From Myxococcales bacterium (lineage in GTDB: Bacteria; Myxococcota_A; Polyangia; Palsa-1104): a DNA stretch of 64,000 nucleotides. The notes under the pieces are model-generated. The model ran no database searches. It saw nothing but the letters and a program-made list of their open reading frames with translations, and was not told the DNA's origin. Positions 19,034 to 28,065 of the stretch are shown here, in pieces; position 1 is the first letter of the stretch; every line of letters begins with the position of its first letter. The DNA lies in contig PNAM01000088.1 of the NCBI GenBank assembly GCA_003170275.1, positions 25,652 through 89,651 on the forward strand. The letters are read 5' to 3'. The position numbers and the translations under genes were made by a program.

Positions 19034-21154
19034 CTAGGCCCGAGTGACCGAGACCGGGACTCCGTTCAGGATGGCGGTGCCGACCAGCGGCTCGACGAAG
19101 AGCTCGTCGGTGAGCGTGTTGGCGCTCGCACCGGGCAGTGCGCCTGCGATGCGCAGGGTGTCCTTGGCGGGCTGGTGGCCGAAGCCGTGCGGCAGCGACA
19201 CCACACCGCGCATGATCTCGTCGGAGAGCTCGACCTCGACCTCGACGGCACCGACGCGGCTCGAGACGCGCACGCGGGCGCCGGTGGCGAGGCTGCGCTC
19301 GGCGGCGTCGAGCGGGTTCATGATCAGCCGCGCTCGATCGGGGCCCTTCACCAGCGAGCGTACGTTGTGCATCCAGGAGTTATTGCTGCGCAGGTGACGG
19401 CGCCCGATCAGCGTCAGCGTCGCCGGCGCATCGGCGCGCGACCGCTCGTCGATCCAGCGCTCGAGCCGCGGCAGATCGGCGACCAGCGCGCTGGGCGCGA
19501 GCCGCGCGCGCCCGTCGGGTGTGCGCACCTTCTCCGCGCGTGCCGGCTTCAATGGGCCGAGGTCGAGCCCGTGCGGATGGCGCTGCAGCTCCTTCAGGCT
19601 CAGCTTGTGACGCCCGAAGCGCAGCAGCAGATCGACGACGCGGTCCGGCAGGTCCCGCCCGGCGCGCCGCCACAGCCGCCCCAGCCGCGACGAGCCGGGC
19701 GCGCCGAGGCGTAGCGCCAGCTCGCTCAGGATCTGCCAATCGTCGAGCGCGCCGTCGGGCGGCGTCAAGATCGGCGGGTTGTGCCGCACGATGTTGCGCA
19801 CCGCCAGCCCGAAAAAGATCACGTCGAAGTTGCTGCTCTCGAACAGGTGAGTCGGCGGGAGCACCAGGTGCGCGTGCCGCGTGGTCTCGTTCAAGTAGAA
19901 ATCGATCGCCACCATGAAGTCGAGCCCGCCGAGCGCCCGCTCGAGCCGCGCGCCGTTCGGAGTCGAGAGCACCGGGTTGCCGGCGAAGCAGACGAAGCCG
20001 CGCACCTGACCCGCGCCGGGCGTCTCCATCTCCTCGGCCATCGTCACCGAGGGCAGCGCGCCGAGAAATTCCGGCAGCCCGCGCACCCGCGAGCGCCAGC
20101 GTCCGTGGTGGTTGCCGATCAGGCGCCGCCCGAGCGGCGCGATGTCGGCGGCCGGCTGCGGAAACATGACGCCGCCTTCACGATCGAAGTGGCCGCTGAC
20201 GAGGTTGAGCGCTTCGATCAGCCAGTTGGCGATCGGGCCGAACTCGTTCTGACAGGTGCCGATGCGGCCGTAGACGGCGGCGCGCGGCGTCGCAGCGAGC
20301 TCGTGGGCCAGCCGACGGATGATCTCGGGCGCGAGGCCGACCGCGGGCGCCACGCGCTCAGGCGAGAACCGCGCGGCGATCGCCGCCAGCTCCTCGCGCC
20401 CGGACGCGACCTCGTCGACGGCGCGCGCGTCGATGAGGCGGTCGGCGTACAGCACGTGCAGGAGCGCGAGCAGGAGCGCCGCGTCGCCGCCGGGCCGCAC
20501 GAAGTGGTGCTCGTCGCACCACGCCGCGGTCTCGCTCCGCCGGGGATCGACGAGCACCAGCCGGCCGCCGCGCGCGCGGATGCCTTGCAAGCGGCGCCGC
20601 ACGTCGCCGAGCGTCATCATGCTGCCGTTCGACGCCGCCGGGTTGGCGCCGAGCATCAGCAAGAAGTCCGTCCGATCGACGTCGACGATCGGCATCGACA
20701 GCGCGTCGCCGTAGACCTGCATGCAGGCGAACAGCCGCGGGTTCGAATCCTGCGAGTTGGGATCGAAGCGGTTGCGCGAGCGCAGCGCCAGCGTTAGGAG
20801 CTGCGCGCCGAGCGCCGCGCGATGGCTGTGCACCGTTGGGTTGCCGACGTAGAGCCCGATCGCGTCGCGCCCGTGGCGTCGACGGATCGCGCGCAGCCGG
20901 GACGACGCCTCGTCGAAGGCCTCGTCCCAGCCGATCGGTTCCCACCCGTTCGCTCCGCGACGCATCGGCGTTCGCAGGCGATCCGGATCCTCGTGCAGCT
21001 CGCGCAGCGCCGGGCCCTTGGGGCAGATGTGGCCGCGCGAGAACACGTCGTCGGGATCTCCGCGCACCTCGAGGATCCGGTTGTTCTCGACGGTGATTCG
21101 CAGCCCACACAACGCCTCGCATAGGTTGCAGGTGAACAGGCGCTCGTCGGCCAT
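19034..21154 (-). CDS. Molybdopterin-dependent oxidoreductase (DMSO reductase family)
   Basis: The 706-residue protein has an N-terminal 4Fe-4S site (Cys9, Cys12, Cys16, Cys44), the molybdopterin-binding segments LMLGANPAASNGSMM and FAGNPVLSTPNGARLE, and the C-terminal molybdopterin dinucleotide-binding domain around SLPHGFGHQPAK. At the region that usually contacts molybdenum (about residues 130-150) it reads FDPNSQDSNPRLFACMQVYG. The canonical Cys/Sec of formate dehydrogenase or Cys of nitrate reductase is not obvious, so the substrate cannot be named. No Tat signal is seen, so it should be cytoplasmic. No separate Fe-S or membrane subunit is next to it. Confidence 0.9.
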   Translation of the reverse strand: MADERLFTCNLCEALCGLRITVENNRILEVRGDPDDVFSRGHICPKGPALRELHEDPDRLRTPMRRGANGWEPIGWDEAFDEASSRLRAIRRRHGRDAIGLYVGNPTVHSHRAALGAQLLTLALRSRNRFDPNSQDSNPRLFACMQVYGDALSMPIVDVDRTDFLLMLGANPAASNGSMMTLGDVRRRLQGIRARGGRLVLVDPRRSETAAWCDEHHFVRPGGDAALLLALLHVLYADRLIDARAVDEVASGREELAAIAARFSPERVAPAVGLAPEIIRRLAHELAATPRAAVYGRIGTCQNEFGPIANWLIEALNLVSGHFDREGGVMFPQPAADIAPLGRRLIGNHHGRWRSRVRGLPEFLGALPSVTMAEEMETPGAGQVRGFVCFAGNPVLSTPNGARLERALGGLDFMVAIDFYLNETTRHAHLVLPPTHLFESSNFDVIFFGLAVRNIVRHNPPILTPPDGALDDWQILSELALRLGAPGSSRLGRLWRRAGRDLPDRVVDLLLRFGRHKLSLKELQRHPHGLDLGPLKPARAEKVRTPDGRARLAPSALVADLPRLERWIDERSRADAPATLTLIGRRHLRSNNSWMHNVRSLVKGPDRARLIMNPLDAAERSLATGARVRVSSRVGAVEVEVELSDEIMRGVVSLPHGFGHQPAKDTLRIAGALPGASANTLTDELFVEPLVGTAILNGVPVSVTRA

Positions 21155-21201
21155 CGGCCGAGTATGGACCGGATCGGCCGGTTTCGTGGCACCATGTCGC
21201 G

Positions 21202-23895
21202 ATGCGCGCCGTGCTCGCTGCTCTCGTCCTGGCCGCGGCGTGCTCGCCTCCCGCGTCCGAGCCGGCGACGCCCGAGGGGAAGTTGCGCGCGCGGCTGGGT
21301 GTCCCCGACGGCGCCAAGACGGTGGTCGTGTTCGCGCAGGCGGCGCACCTGGACATCGACTGGCAGAAGACCTTCGACGAGTACTATCAGACGTGGGTCC
21401 AGGACCTCTTCGTCGAGGCGCGGCAGATCCTCGACGCTCAGCCGCGCGCGTTCTACAGCGTCGCCGAGATGGGCTATCTGCAGCGCCACGTGGCCGCGCA
21501 CCCCGAGGAGCTCGACGCGCTCAGGGCGCACGCGCAGTCCGGCGCGCTGCGCATCGTCGGAGGTGGGCTGACCAGCCCCGATACGCTGCTGCCCGAGACC
21601 GAGCTGATCTTCCGCGACTACCTGCACGGCATCAAGTTCGCCGAGGAGACGCTCGGGGTGACGCCGAGCGCGGCGTGGCTGCCGGACTCGTTCGGGCACG
21701 CGGCGACCGTGCCGGACCTGCTCGCGGCGATCGGGTTCTCCAGCGTCGGATTCGCGCGCGTCGACGGTGCGCCGACCTTCTTCGAGTCGATCAAGAGCGC
21801 AACGCCGCCGCCGCCGAAGCCCGGCTCGACGGCCGAGCAACTGGCGCAGCTCGGCTCGGCCGACTTCGTGTGGCGCGGGCCCGGCGGCGGCGCGGTGCTG
21901 GCGCACTGGGTCGCGTCGGGGTTGTACTGCACCGGCGATAACATCGACTACGACGAGGTCTTGCAGATCCCGGGCGGGCACCTGGGTGTCTACGACGGCG
22001 ACCAACACGACTTCACCGACGGCAAGATCGACGGCTACGTGGCCGCGCTCGGCCCGCTCGCCAAGACGCCGTACGTGTTCGTGCCGGTCGGTTGCGATTT
22101 TCAGCATCCCAAGCCGGAGCTGATTTCGTACCTCGACGGCTACAACCAGCGGCAGTTTTCGCGCACCGGCGTGTGGGCGGTGGCGGCGCCGTTCGAAGAC
22201 TACGAGGCGCTCGTCGAGGCGCACCGCGACGCGCTGCCCGAGCTGGCGATCGACCTGACGCCCTATTTCATGGGCTTCTACGGCACGCGCGCCGGCTTGA
22301 AGCGGCGCGTGCGCGACGCCGCCCGGCCGTGGTTTGCCGTCGAGAGCTTCGCCGTGGCGCTCGCGGACGGGGGGAGCGCGACGATGACCGCGGCGGCGCC
22401 GTCCTGGCAACTGCTGGCGCTCTCGGACCACCACGACTTCGTGACCGGAACGGCCAACGATCGGGTGGTGTCGACGGAGCAGCTGCCTCTGCTCGATGGG
22501 GTCGAGCGCGCAGGGCAGACGGCGCTCGCGGGGGTGGTGAGCGCGATCGCGAGGCGGATTCCGGCGGCGGCGGGCGCGGCGATGCGGGTCATCGCGTTCA
22601 ACCCGTCGAGCGTGACGGCGAACGGTGTGGCGGAGCTGGCGATGCCGAGGGGGCCGCTGGCGGCGCTGCACGGGTCGAGCGGCGCGCGCGTGGTGCCGGT
22701 CGAGGTGCTGCCGGCGCGCCGCGGCAGCCCGTCGGGCACGCTGCGGGTCGCGCTCGAGGATCTGCCGGCGTTCGGCTGGCGCGCGATCGATCTATTTCCC
22801 GGGGCAGCGGTGCCGGCGCCTCCCTCCGAGGTCCAGCTGCAGTTGCTGGACGCTTCCGGTCAGTCGGCGAGCGGCGCTGCGACCGCGCGGGTCGTCCTTT
22901 CGAACGCGCGCGTGCGCGCCGAGTGGGACCGGACCGCCGGATTCGCGTTGAGCTCACTCACCGTCGACGGCGTGGAGACGCTGGCGGATCGGTCGTTCAC
23001 GATTGGTGACTACGCCGACCAGGGCGGATTGTGGCGCCTCGGCAACGAGATGCCCGGCTGCGCGCTGACGCCGATGCCGCCTGCGGACGATTCCGGCGAG
23101 ACCGTGCAGGTGCTCGAGCGCTCGCGGCTGTCGGCGCGGGTCGCGTTCGTCTCGGCGACGGCGGTGCGCGAGGCGCGGCTCGACGCGGGCGCGGGCGGGC
23201 TCGAGCTCGCGCTCACGACCTCGGCGCAGCAGGCGACCACGCGCACCGCGACGTTTGCGCTCGTCGCGGGCGCGCCGCTGCGCACATCGCTCGCGGGCGG
23301 GTTCGCCGAGCGGCCGGTCGAGCGCGTCTACTCGCCGACGTTCTGGCCGGCGGTCGATTGGATCACGGTCGGCGGAACGGCGATCCTGTTGCGCCAGTCG
23401 ACGGGCGTGCGCTTCGGCGCCGGCGGCACCGTGGAGCTCATGGTGGTACGCGATGCGCGCAACGAGCAGTGCGACATCGAGGGCGGCACCGGCAGCGATC
23501 CCGACTCGCACCGCATCGAGTGGTTCGTTGAACGCGCGGCGAGCCCCGCCGACGCCGCGCGTGCAGCGCAAGCCTGGAACCGTCCGGTCGTGCTCGCAGC
23601 TGCAGGCGCGTCGGATGCGGACGCCGATCGTCCCCTCGAGGAATCACTGATCTCGATCGACGGTGACGGCGTGATCTCGGCGCTCAAGCCGGCCGAGCGC
23701 GGCGATGGTGTGATCGTGCGCGTGCTGCTCGAGCCAGGCCCGGCGACGCTACACCTGTCGCCGCTGCTCGCCGGCCGAACGCAGATGCGCACCGACGCGG
23801 TCGAGCGCGACCTCGACGTCATCGGCCCGCCGGCCGCGACGATTACGCTCGACCGCTCGCGCTTCGGCTCGATCGCGACGCTTCGCCTGCGCTGA
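21202..23895 (+). CDS. GH38 alpha-mannosidase-like lipoprotein
   Basis: The 897-residue protein has a lipobox LAAAC (Cys14). The catalytic domain shows the GH38 pattern: AHLDIDW (His49, Asp51), the nucleophile candidate Asp162 in WLPDSFGHAA, and DFVTGTAND in the middle helical region. The C-terminal half is the large beta-sandwich typical of GH38 enzymes. It should hydrolyse alpha-mannosides of glycoproteins or polysaccharides outside the cell. The first-shell zinc ligand set was not checked against a structure. It is divergent from the oxidoreductase gene across 47 bp, which must carry both promoters. Confidence 0.88.
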   Translation: MRAVLAALVLAAACSPPASEPATPEGKLRARLGVPDGAKTVVVFAQAAHLDIDWQKTFDEYYQTWVQDLFVEARQILDAQPRAFYSVAEMGYLQRHVAAHPEELDALRAHAQSGALRIVGGGLTSPDTLLPETELIFRDYLHGIKFAEETLGVTPSAAWLPDSFGHAATVPDLLAAIGFSSVGFARVDGAPTFFESIKSATPPPPKPGSTAEQLAQLGSADFVWRGPGGGAVLAHWVASGLYCTGDNIDYDEVLQIPGGHLGVYDGDQHDFTDGKIDGYVAALGPLAKTPYVFVPVGCDFQHPKPELISYLDGYNQRQFSRTGVWAVAAPFEDYEALVEAHRDALPELAIDLTPYFMGFYGTRAGLKRRVRDAARPWFAVESFAVALADGGSATMTAAAPSWQLLALSDHHDFVTGTANDRVVSTEQLPLLDGVERAGQTALAGVVSAIARRIPAAAGAAMRVIAFNPSSVTANGVAELAMPRGPLAALHGSSGARVVPVEVLPARRGSPSGTLRVALEDLPAFGWRAIDLFPGAAVPAPPSEVQLQLLDASGQSASGAATARVVLSNARVRAEWDRTAGFALSSLTVDGVETLADRSFTIGDYADQGGLWRLGNEMPGCALTPMPPADDSGETVQVLERSRLSARVAFVSATAVREARLDAGAGGLELALTTSAQQATTRTATFALVAGAPLRTSLAGGFAERPVERVYSPTFWPAVDWITVGGTAILLRQSTGVRFGAGGTVELMVVRDARNEQCDIEGGTGSDPDSHRIEWFVERAASPADAARAAQAWNRPVVLAAAGASDADADRPLEESLISIDGDGVISALKPAERGDGVIVRVLLEPGPATLHLSPLLAGRTQMRTDAVERDLDVIGPPAATITLDRSRFGSIATLRLR

Positions 23896-24131
23896 CGTCA
23901 CTACGTTCCGCCGTTCTCCTGCCATCTGTGCCACGCGTGTTCGTCGATGCGCCGGTGCCCCAGCGCTCAACAGGCGAAACGCCGGCGCAAGGAGGACCAG
24001 CGCACACACGCCGCCATGGAGGGGTTCAAGGACAATCGCAAAGGAAGAGGATCAGACCAACGCCCAGCCTTCAGGGCGGGGCTTGAAAGAACTTGGCCCC
24101 TCGGGCCACTTGATCCCGGGCCGGGCAGCAC

Positions 24132-25133
24132 TCACTGCCAGCCGGCCAACAAACCGCACCAGTCCGTGGGCCAACCAGCCGCCGCCGGGCAACAGCCGCC
24201 TTGGTTCATGACCCCGGACGGAGCGTGTAAGCAGACGAGCAATTCGTTGAAGTTGACGCCCAGCGGTGTGGTGCAGCCTTCGGTGTAGCAAGAGTGCTCC
24301 GCGGTGTAGCCCGCGCCGGCGACGCCCCAGCCCGATTCGGAATCGGGGGAAGCATTCACCAACGTTCCGAGAACTGTACCGCTGAAAACGAAGGAGCCCG
24401 GTTTCAGTACCGGATTGAGGTCGATGTTTTCAGCGAGGTAGATGACCTTTCCGCTCGCCGGACCATCGCTCAGCGTGTAGGAGATGAACGTTCCGCCGGG
24501 CCAGCCAGAATTGGTCCTGTTCTGGAAGAGGTCGACGGTCCCGGGGCCGAGGGCGTAGATCGAACCGGAGCCACCATAGTCGACGCCCTGGTCGATCCGC
24601 TCTGGAACAAGACTGGTGATCGCGCGATACGGATTGCAATATCGCTTGTTCTGCGGAGGGACAGGGAGGCATCCGTGCGATCCGGAGGTGCCGCAGACGG
24701 AGACCGTGCCGTCGGTCGGTTTGTCCGCGAGCTGCGCGGTGGTGACCGTCCCGCCCGCCGGGACGGTCGCCGTGATGGTCTGGCTTCCATTGTCCAGCGA
24801 CACCTCCCCGGTACTCGCGCTTCCGTTCGAGGCCACGACATAGCTCTCGCCGCACGTCGAGCAGACAGCGACGGCGATCGCCGTATTCGGGATGGTGCCC
24901 GACCACTCGTTTCGGTCGCCTGCCTGGCAGGAGGGGGCCGCGGAAGGCGCGCCATCCGAGTCGCCAGAGTCGGCCGTGCCGTCCGCAGGACCGGATCCTG
25001 CGTCGGGCGGCCCACCGTCGGCGCCGCCTTCCTGTTTCGCATCGCTCGATGAGCACGCAGCGGCCATCCATGCCAAGGCGCACATCGCGAGCCGCGCGCG
25101 CAGCGGACGGGACGTCAAATTGGACCGGACCAT
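24132..25133 (-). CDS. Lipoprotein with M23-peptidase-like domain
   Basis: The 333-residue protein has a signal with lipobox MAAAC (Cys27) and an acidic Gly/Asp/Ala linker (PSAAPSC). The C-terminal 200 residues include RIDQGVDYGGSGSIYALGPG and a following GKVIYLAENIDLNPVLKPG, the arrangement of LytM/M23 folds (GxDY..G, then H or substitute). Active-site residues of M23 (HxxxD, HxH) are not all evident, so it may be a non-catalytic member. It is probably located at the cell surface. Confidence 0.7.
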   Translation of the reverse strand: MVRSNLTSRPLRARLAMCALAWMAAACSSSDAKQEGGADGGPPDAGSGPADGTADSGDSDGAPSAAPSCQAGDRNEWSGTIPNTAIAVAVCSTCGESYVVASNGSASTGEVSLDNGSQTITATVPAGGTVTTAQLADKPTDGTVSVCGTSGSHGCLPVPPQNKRYCNPYRAITSLVPERIDQGVDYGGSGSIYALGPGTVDLFQNRTNSGWPGGTFISYTLSDGPASGKVIYLAENIDLNPVLKPGSFVFSGTVLGTLVNASPDSESGWGVAGAGYTAEHSCYTEGCTTPLGVNFNELLVCLHAPSGVMNQGGCCPAAAGWPTDWCGLLAGWQ

Positions 25134-25331
25134 GCGACCCTCGCCTTCCAGGGAGGTTCGATTCTACCCTGATGTGCAGGTCGCAGTTAGCAACAGTGGC
25201 GCCGAGGTCACGATCGGTGCGAATCGTGCCTTCGAGCCACCGGCCTCCTGCCACCTTGTGCCACGCGTCCTCGCCGAGTCAGAGCGATCATAGCTCTGGT
25301 CGCGCGAAGGGCGATAGACTGCGATCCAGGA

Positions 25332-25577
25332 TCAGCGCGAGCGTTCGCAGGCGCGGCCAGCGGTGCAGGTCGGCTGCGAGCCCGACGGCGCCGTGCAGTA
25401 GTGTCCGAAGTGGGTATCGAACGTGTGGTTCTCCTGCACGATCACGACGAGGTGATCGATCTTGCTCGTTGGGCACGGCCCGTCGCAGCTGCCCGGCTGA
25501 CGCACCGGCTGTGGCATCTTGGGCGCGCCGCAGGCCGACAAACCGCCGGCGACGAGGACCATCACGACGCACCTCAT
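25332..25577 (-). pseudogene. Truncated phosphoesterase (PF04185-like) lipoprotein gene
   Basis: From the ATG at 25577 the 81-residue frame has a lipobox SACG and then KIDHLVVIVQENHTFDTHFG, the N-terminal signature of the phosphoesterase / acid phosphatase family (PF04185: KxxHIVVxxQENxTFDxYFG). It stops after CERSR; the rest of the roughly 400-residue enzyme is missing. The next bases on the minus strand do not continue in another frame with recognisable sequence, so this is a real truncation. Confidence 0.6.
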
Positions 25578-25579
25578 GT

Positions 25580-25636
25580 GAGGTCATTGTGACATACAAC
25601 GCCTTGCAGGACTCGTGGTCGGTGGGGCCGAACTGA
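25580..25636 (+). pseudogene. C-terminal stub of a metallophosphoesterase gene copy
   Basis: The plus-strand frame ends in ALQDSWSVGPN then a stop. It matches the end of the metallophosphoesterase at 37531-38559 (ALQDSWSVGPNQ) over at least 11 residues, with a similar upstream VTVYDIGN pattern. No more of the gene is present. It lies back-to-back with the PF04185 stub, so this spot is a rearrangement junction. Confidence 0.5.
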
Positions 25637-25776
25637 CTAGCAAACGCTTTCCGGTCGGGCCACAGGACACAGACAGCGCTAGCGTCCCTTCATTAAGAGA
25701 TGATGAGGGAGCGCAATCGTCTTCCTGTCTGCCGGTAGGATGACTCCGGCGCCAAGCCGGAACATGAGGTAGACAG

Positions 25777-27522
25777 TTGAAGACTCAGCTCAGGAGGCCG
25801 GACTCGAAAGGCGCCCCCGCAGTGTGGAGGGTCCAGCGATCGTCGCTGCGCGACGCGACTCTCACTGCCGGTTTGCTGCTGATGCTCTTCCCTTGTCTGC
25901 TGGCGGTCGTCTCGGTGGTCGGATTCGCGATGGGACTGCCGATCGGCGCCGTCCACGTTCCGGTCGCCGCGTTCCTCACCGCCCTGTTGGCGGGCGAAGT
26001 GGCAGGTGTGCGCGACTCGCGAGCACAGGTGCATCGTTTCGCGCGAGCCGTAGCCGGCACGAGCCTGTTTGTCGTGGCCTGCCTGTGGGTCGCTGGTCGC
26101 TGGAACGATCTCTCCTATGATGGCCAGGCCTATCATCAGTCGGCCGTACTGATGCTCGCGCGCGGCTGGAACCCGGTTCGCGATCCGCTTTCACCGGCGC
26201 TTGATTCGTTCCACTTGCTACCCGCTCATTATCCGAAAGCGGCATGGATCGCGGCGGCGTCGGTCTACAAGCTCACCGGTCACCTCGAGCAAGGCAAGGG
26301 GATCAACCTGGTGTTGTTCGGCGGCGCGTTCCTGCTGGTGTGGTCGGCGCTTCTTGGGCGTTGGCCGGCCCATCCGGTACGCACCGGTTTGTTCGCGCTG
26401 CTGGTCGCCCTCAACCCAGTCACGCTGTGCCAGGCGTTCACCTTCTACGTCGATGGTCAGCTGGCCTGTTGCCTGACGGCGCTGGTCGCGCTCGGCTACC
26501 TGGCGTTCATCCAAGCCGATCGCCGAATCGTCCTCGGCGTATTTGCGGCGATCGTGCTGCTCGTCAATCTCAAGTTCACTGGCGTCCTCTATGCGCCGCT
26601 GATGCTGGGCGTCGCGGTGCTCGCCCTCTATCGACTTCACCGCGCCGAGGCTGCGCGCTCGATGCTGGTTGCCGGTGCGGTCGCACTCACCGTCGGTGTA
26701 TTGGGCGTCGGCTTCAACCCCTACGTCACCAATCAGCGTGGCCACTCGAACCCCTTCTATCCGCTCGCCGGTTCCAGCAGCTTTCTTCCCATGGGCGGGC
26801 AAATGCCGCTGGGCTTCGAGACCATGAACCGCTTCGAGAAGCTCGCCTCCTCGCTGTTTTCGGCCAGCGCGAACTGTCAGCTCGGGCGCGTCGAGTGGAA
26901 GCTGCCATTCGAGCTGCGTTCCGGCGAGCTTGCCACCTTCTACAACCCGGACACGCGGGTGGGCGGTTTCGGGCCGCTATTCGGCGGCTGCTTGTTGCTA
27001 GCCACCGTGCTCTACCTGTCATTACTTGCGCGCCGGCGAACAGGTTTTCAGCTCCCCCTCTTATCGGCCATTGTGATCGGAGTGCTCCTCAATCCAGAGT
27101 CGTGGTGGGCGCGCTATTCGCCGCAGCTGTGGCTGATACCACTGGCCGTATTGGTTGGCTATCAGGTCGTAGCGGACCCCCGGGGCCGCGCAACGCTCTT
27201 CACCTCGACCGTGCTCCTGGCAGCGATGGTCGCCAACACGGCCCTGGTCGCGCACGGCTATCTAAGCCGCGAGTTCGACGGGCAGCGTGACTACCGCGCG
27301 GCGTTGATGCGCCTGAAAGCGCGACCGCAGCCGCTCGATGTGGCTGTCAGCGACATGGAGTCGAGCCTGGTGCGCATGGCCGATGCAGACCTTTCGGTGC
27401 GTTTGATTCCATCCTCCGAGTGCCACAACGCGATTCAGCTTGCCGGCACCACGACTCGAATCTGTGCTTCGGCTGTCGCTGAGCGACGACTTGTCGGAAA
27501 GCGACCTCCCGATGGGCGGTGA
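25777..27522 (+). CDS. GT-C-like integral membrane glycosyltransferase-type protein
   Basis: The 581-residue product from the TTG at 25777 has about ten or more hydrophobic helices across residues 30-470, then a soluble tail. A loop after the first helices holds NDLSYDGQAYHQSAVLMLAR, an acidic and aromatic arrangement like the catalytic first loop of GT-C enzymes (ArnT/PMT type, usual D-E or D-D pair). The helices FLLVWSALLGRWPAHPVR and GVFAAIVLLVNLKFTGVLYA are typical. It may transfer a sugar from a lipid carrier outside the inner membrane. Family assignment is by architecture. Confidence 0.65.
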   Translation: MKTQLRRPDSKGAPAVWRVQRSSLRDATLTAGLLLMLFPCLLAVVSVVGFAMGLPIGAVHVPVAAFLTALLAGEVAGVRDSRAQVHRFARAVAGTSLFVVACLWVAGRWNDLSYDGQAYHQSAVLMLARGWNPVRDPLSPALDSFHLLPAHYPKAAWIAAASVYKLTGHLEQGKGINLVLFGGAFLLVWSALLGRWPAHPVRTGLFALLVALNPVTLCQAFTFYVDGQLACCLTALVALGYLAFIQADRRIVLGVFAAIVLLVNLKFTGVLYAPLMLGVAVLALYRLHRAEAARSMLVAGAVALTVGVLGVGFNPYVTNQRGHSNPFYPLAGSSSFLPMGGQMPLGFETMNRFEKLASSLFSASANCQLGRVEWKLPFELRSGELATFYNPDTRVGGFGPLFGGCLLLATVLYLSLLARRRTGFQLPLLSAIVIGVLLNPESWWARYSPQLWLIPLAVLVGYQVVADPRGRATLFTSTVLLAAMVANTALVAHGYLSREFDGQRDYRAALMRLKARPQPLDVAVSDMESSLVRMADADLSVRLIPSSECHNAIQLAGTTTRICASAVAERRLVGKRPPDGR

Positions 27523-27586
27523 CCTGTCGGATCAATTTCATCGGACCTTAATGGTCCAGCCGGCTGCGGGTAGCCAAGGATGGATC

Positions 27587-28048
27587 ATGCAAACGATGCT
27601 GATGGCTGGGGTGGTCCTGATGGCTGCAACCGTGGGGGCCGACGAGAAGAAGGTGCAGGAAGCGGAGGTGCCCAAGCCGGTTCTCGAGGCGGTGGCCCAC
27701 AAGTATCCGCGCGCCCGTAGAGTCGGCTACGAGAAGGAGATCGAAAAGGGCCGCACCACCTTCGAAGTAAAGGTGGTCGACGGCTCCAGGCGGATTGACG
27801 TCGATCTCTCCATCGACGGCAAGATCCTCGCAGAGGAGGAGGTCATCACCATGGGCGACACACCTGACGCGGTCCGGCGCGCGTTGGCGACGTCGGAAAA
27901 GTACGGCAAATGGACGGTGCGCCGGGTCGAGCGGGTGGTGAAAGACGAGAAAACCGACGCACCCGAGTTCGAGATCGGATTGTTCAGCGGAGCGCAGCGC
28001 GCCGAAGTAACCTTTGCCGCCGACGGGCGCGTGCTCTCCACCGAGTAG
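27587..28048 (+). CDS. Secreted PepSY-like protein
   Basis: The ATG at 27587 (after AAGGA) opens a signal peptide MQTMLMAGVVLMAATVGADE. The 153-residue product is Lys/Glu-rich with two PepSY-like units, each having KVPKPVLEAVAHKYPRAR-type helices followed by VKVVDGSRRIDVDLSIDGK-type strands (the second ends TFAADGRVLSTE). PepSY-like proteins bind peptide or protease partners in the periplasm. It faces the sensor kinase gene convergently (18 bp apart), a common pairing for a PepSY ligand with a two-component system. Confidence 0.72.
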   Translation: MQTMLMAGVVLMAATVGADEKKVQEAEVPKPVLEAVAHKYPRARRVGYEKEIEKGRTTFEVKVVDGSRRIDVDLSIDGKILAEEEVITMGDTPDAVRRALATSEKYGKWTVRRVERVVKDEKTDAPEFEIGLFSGAQRAEVTFAADGRVLSTE

Positions 28049-28065
28049 CACGGCGAGCTTCTCGA

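Noticed and set aside
17411..19714. 767-codon plus-strand frame across several minus-strand genes
   Set aside because: It spans TPR, lipoprotein and oxidoreductase genes with clear motifs on the other strand; the translation is low-complexity Arg/Gly.
23905..25270. Short similar sequence CTCCTGCCA...TGTGCCACGCGT on both sides of the M23-like gene
   Set aside because: About 22 bp with gaps; too short and imperfect to call an element end.
28049..28065. Rho-independent terminator between converging PepSY and sensor genes
   Set aside because: No stem-loop with a T-run is present in the 17 bp gap; no convincing intrinsic terminator was found anywhere in the window.
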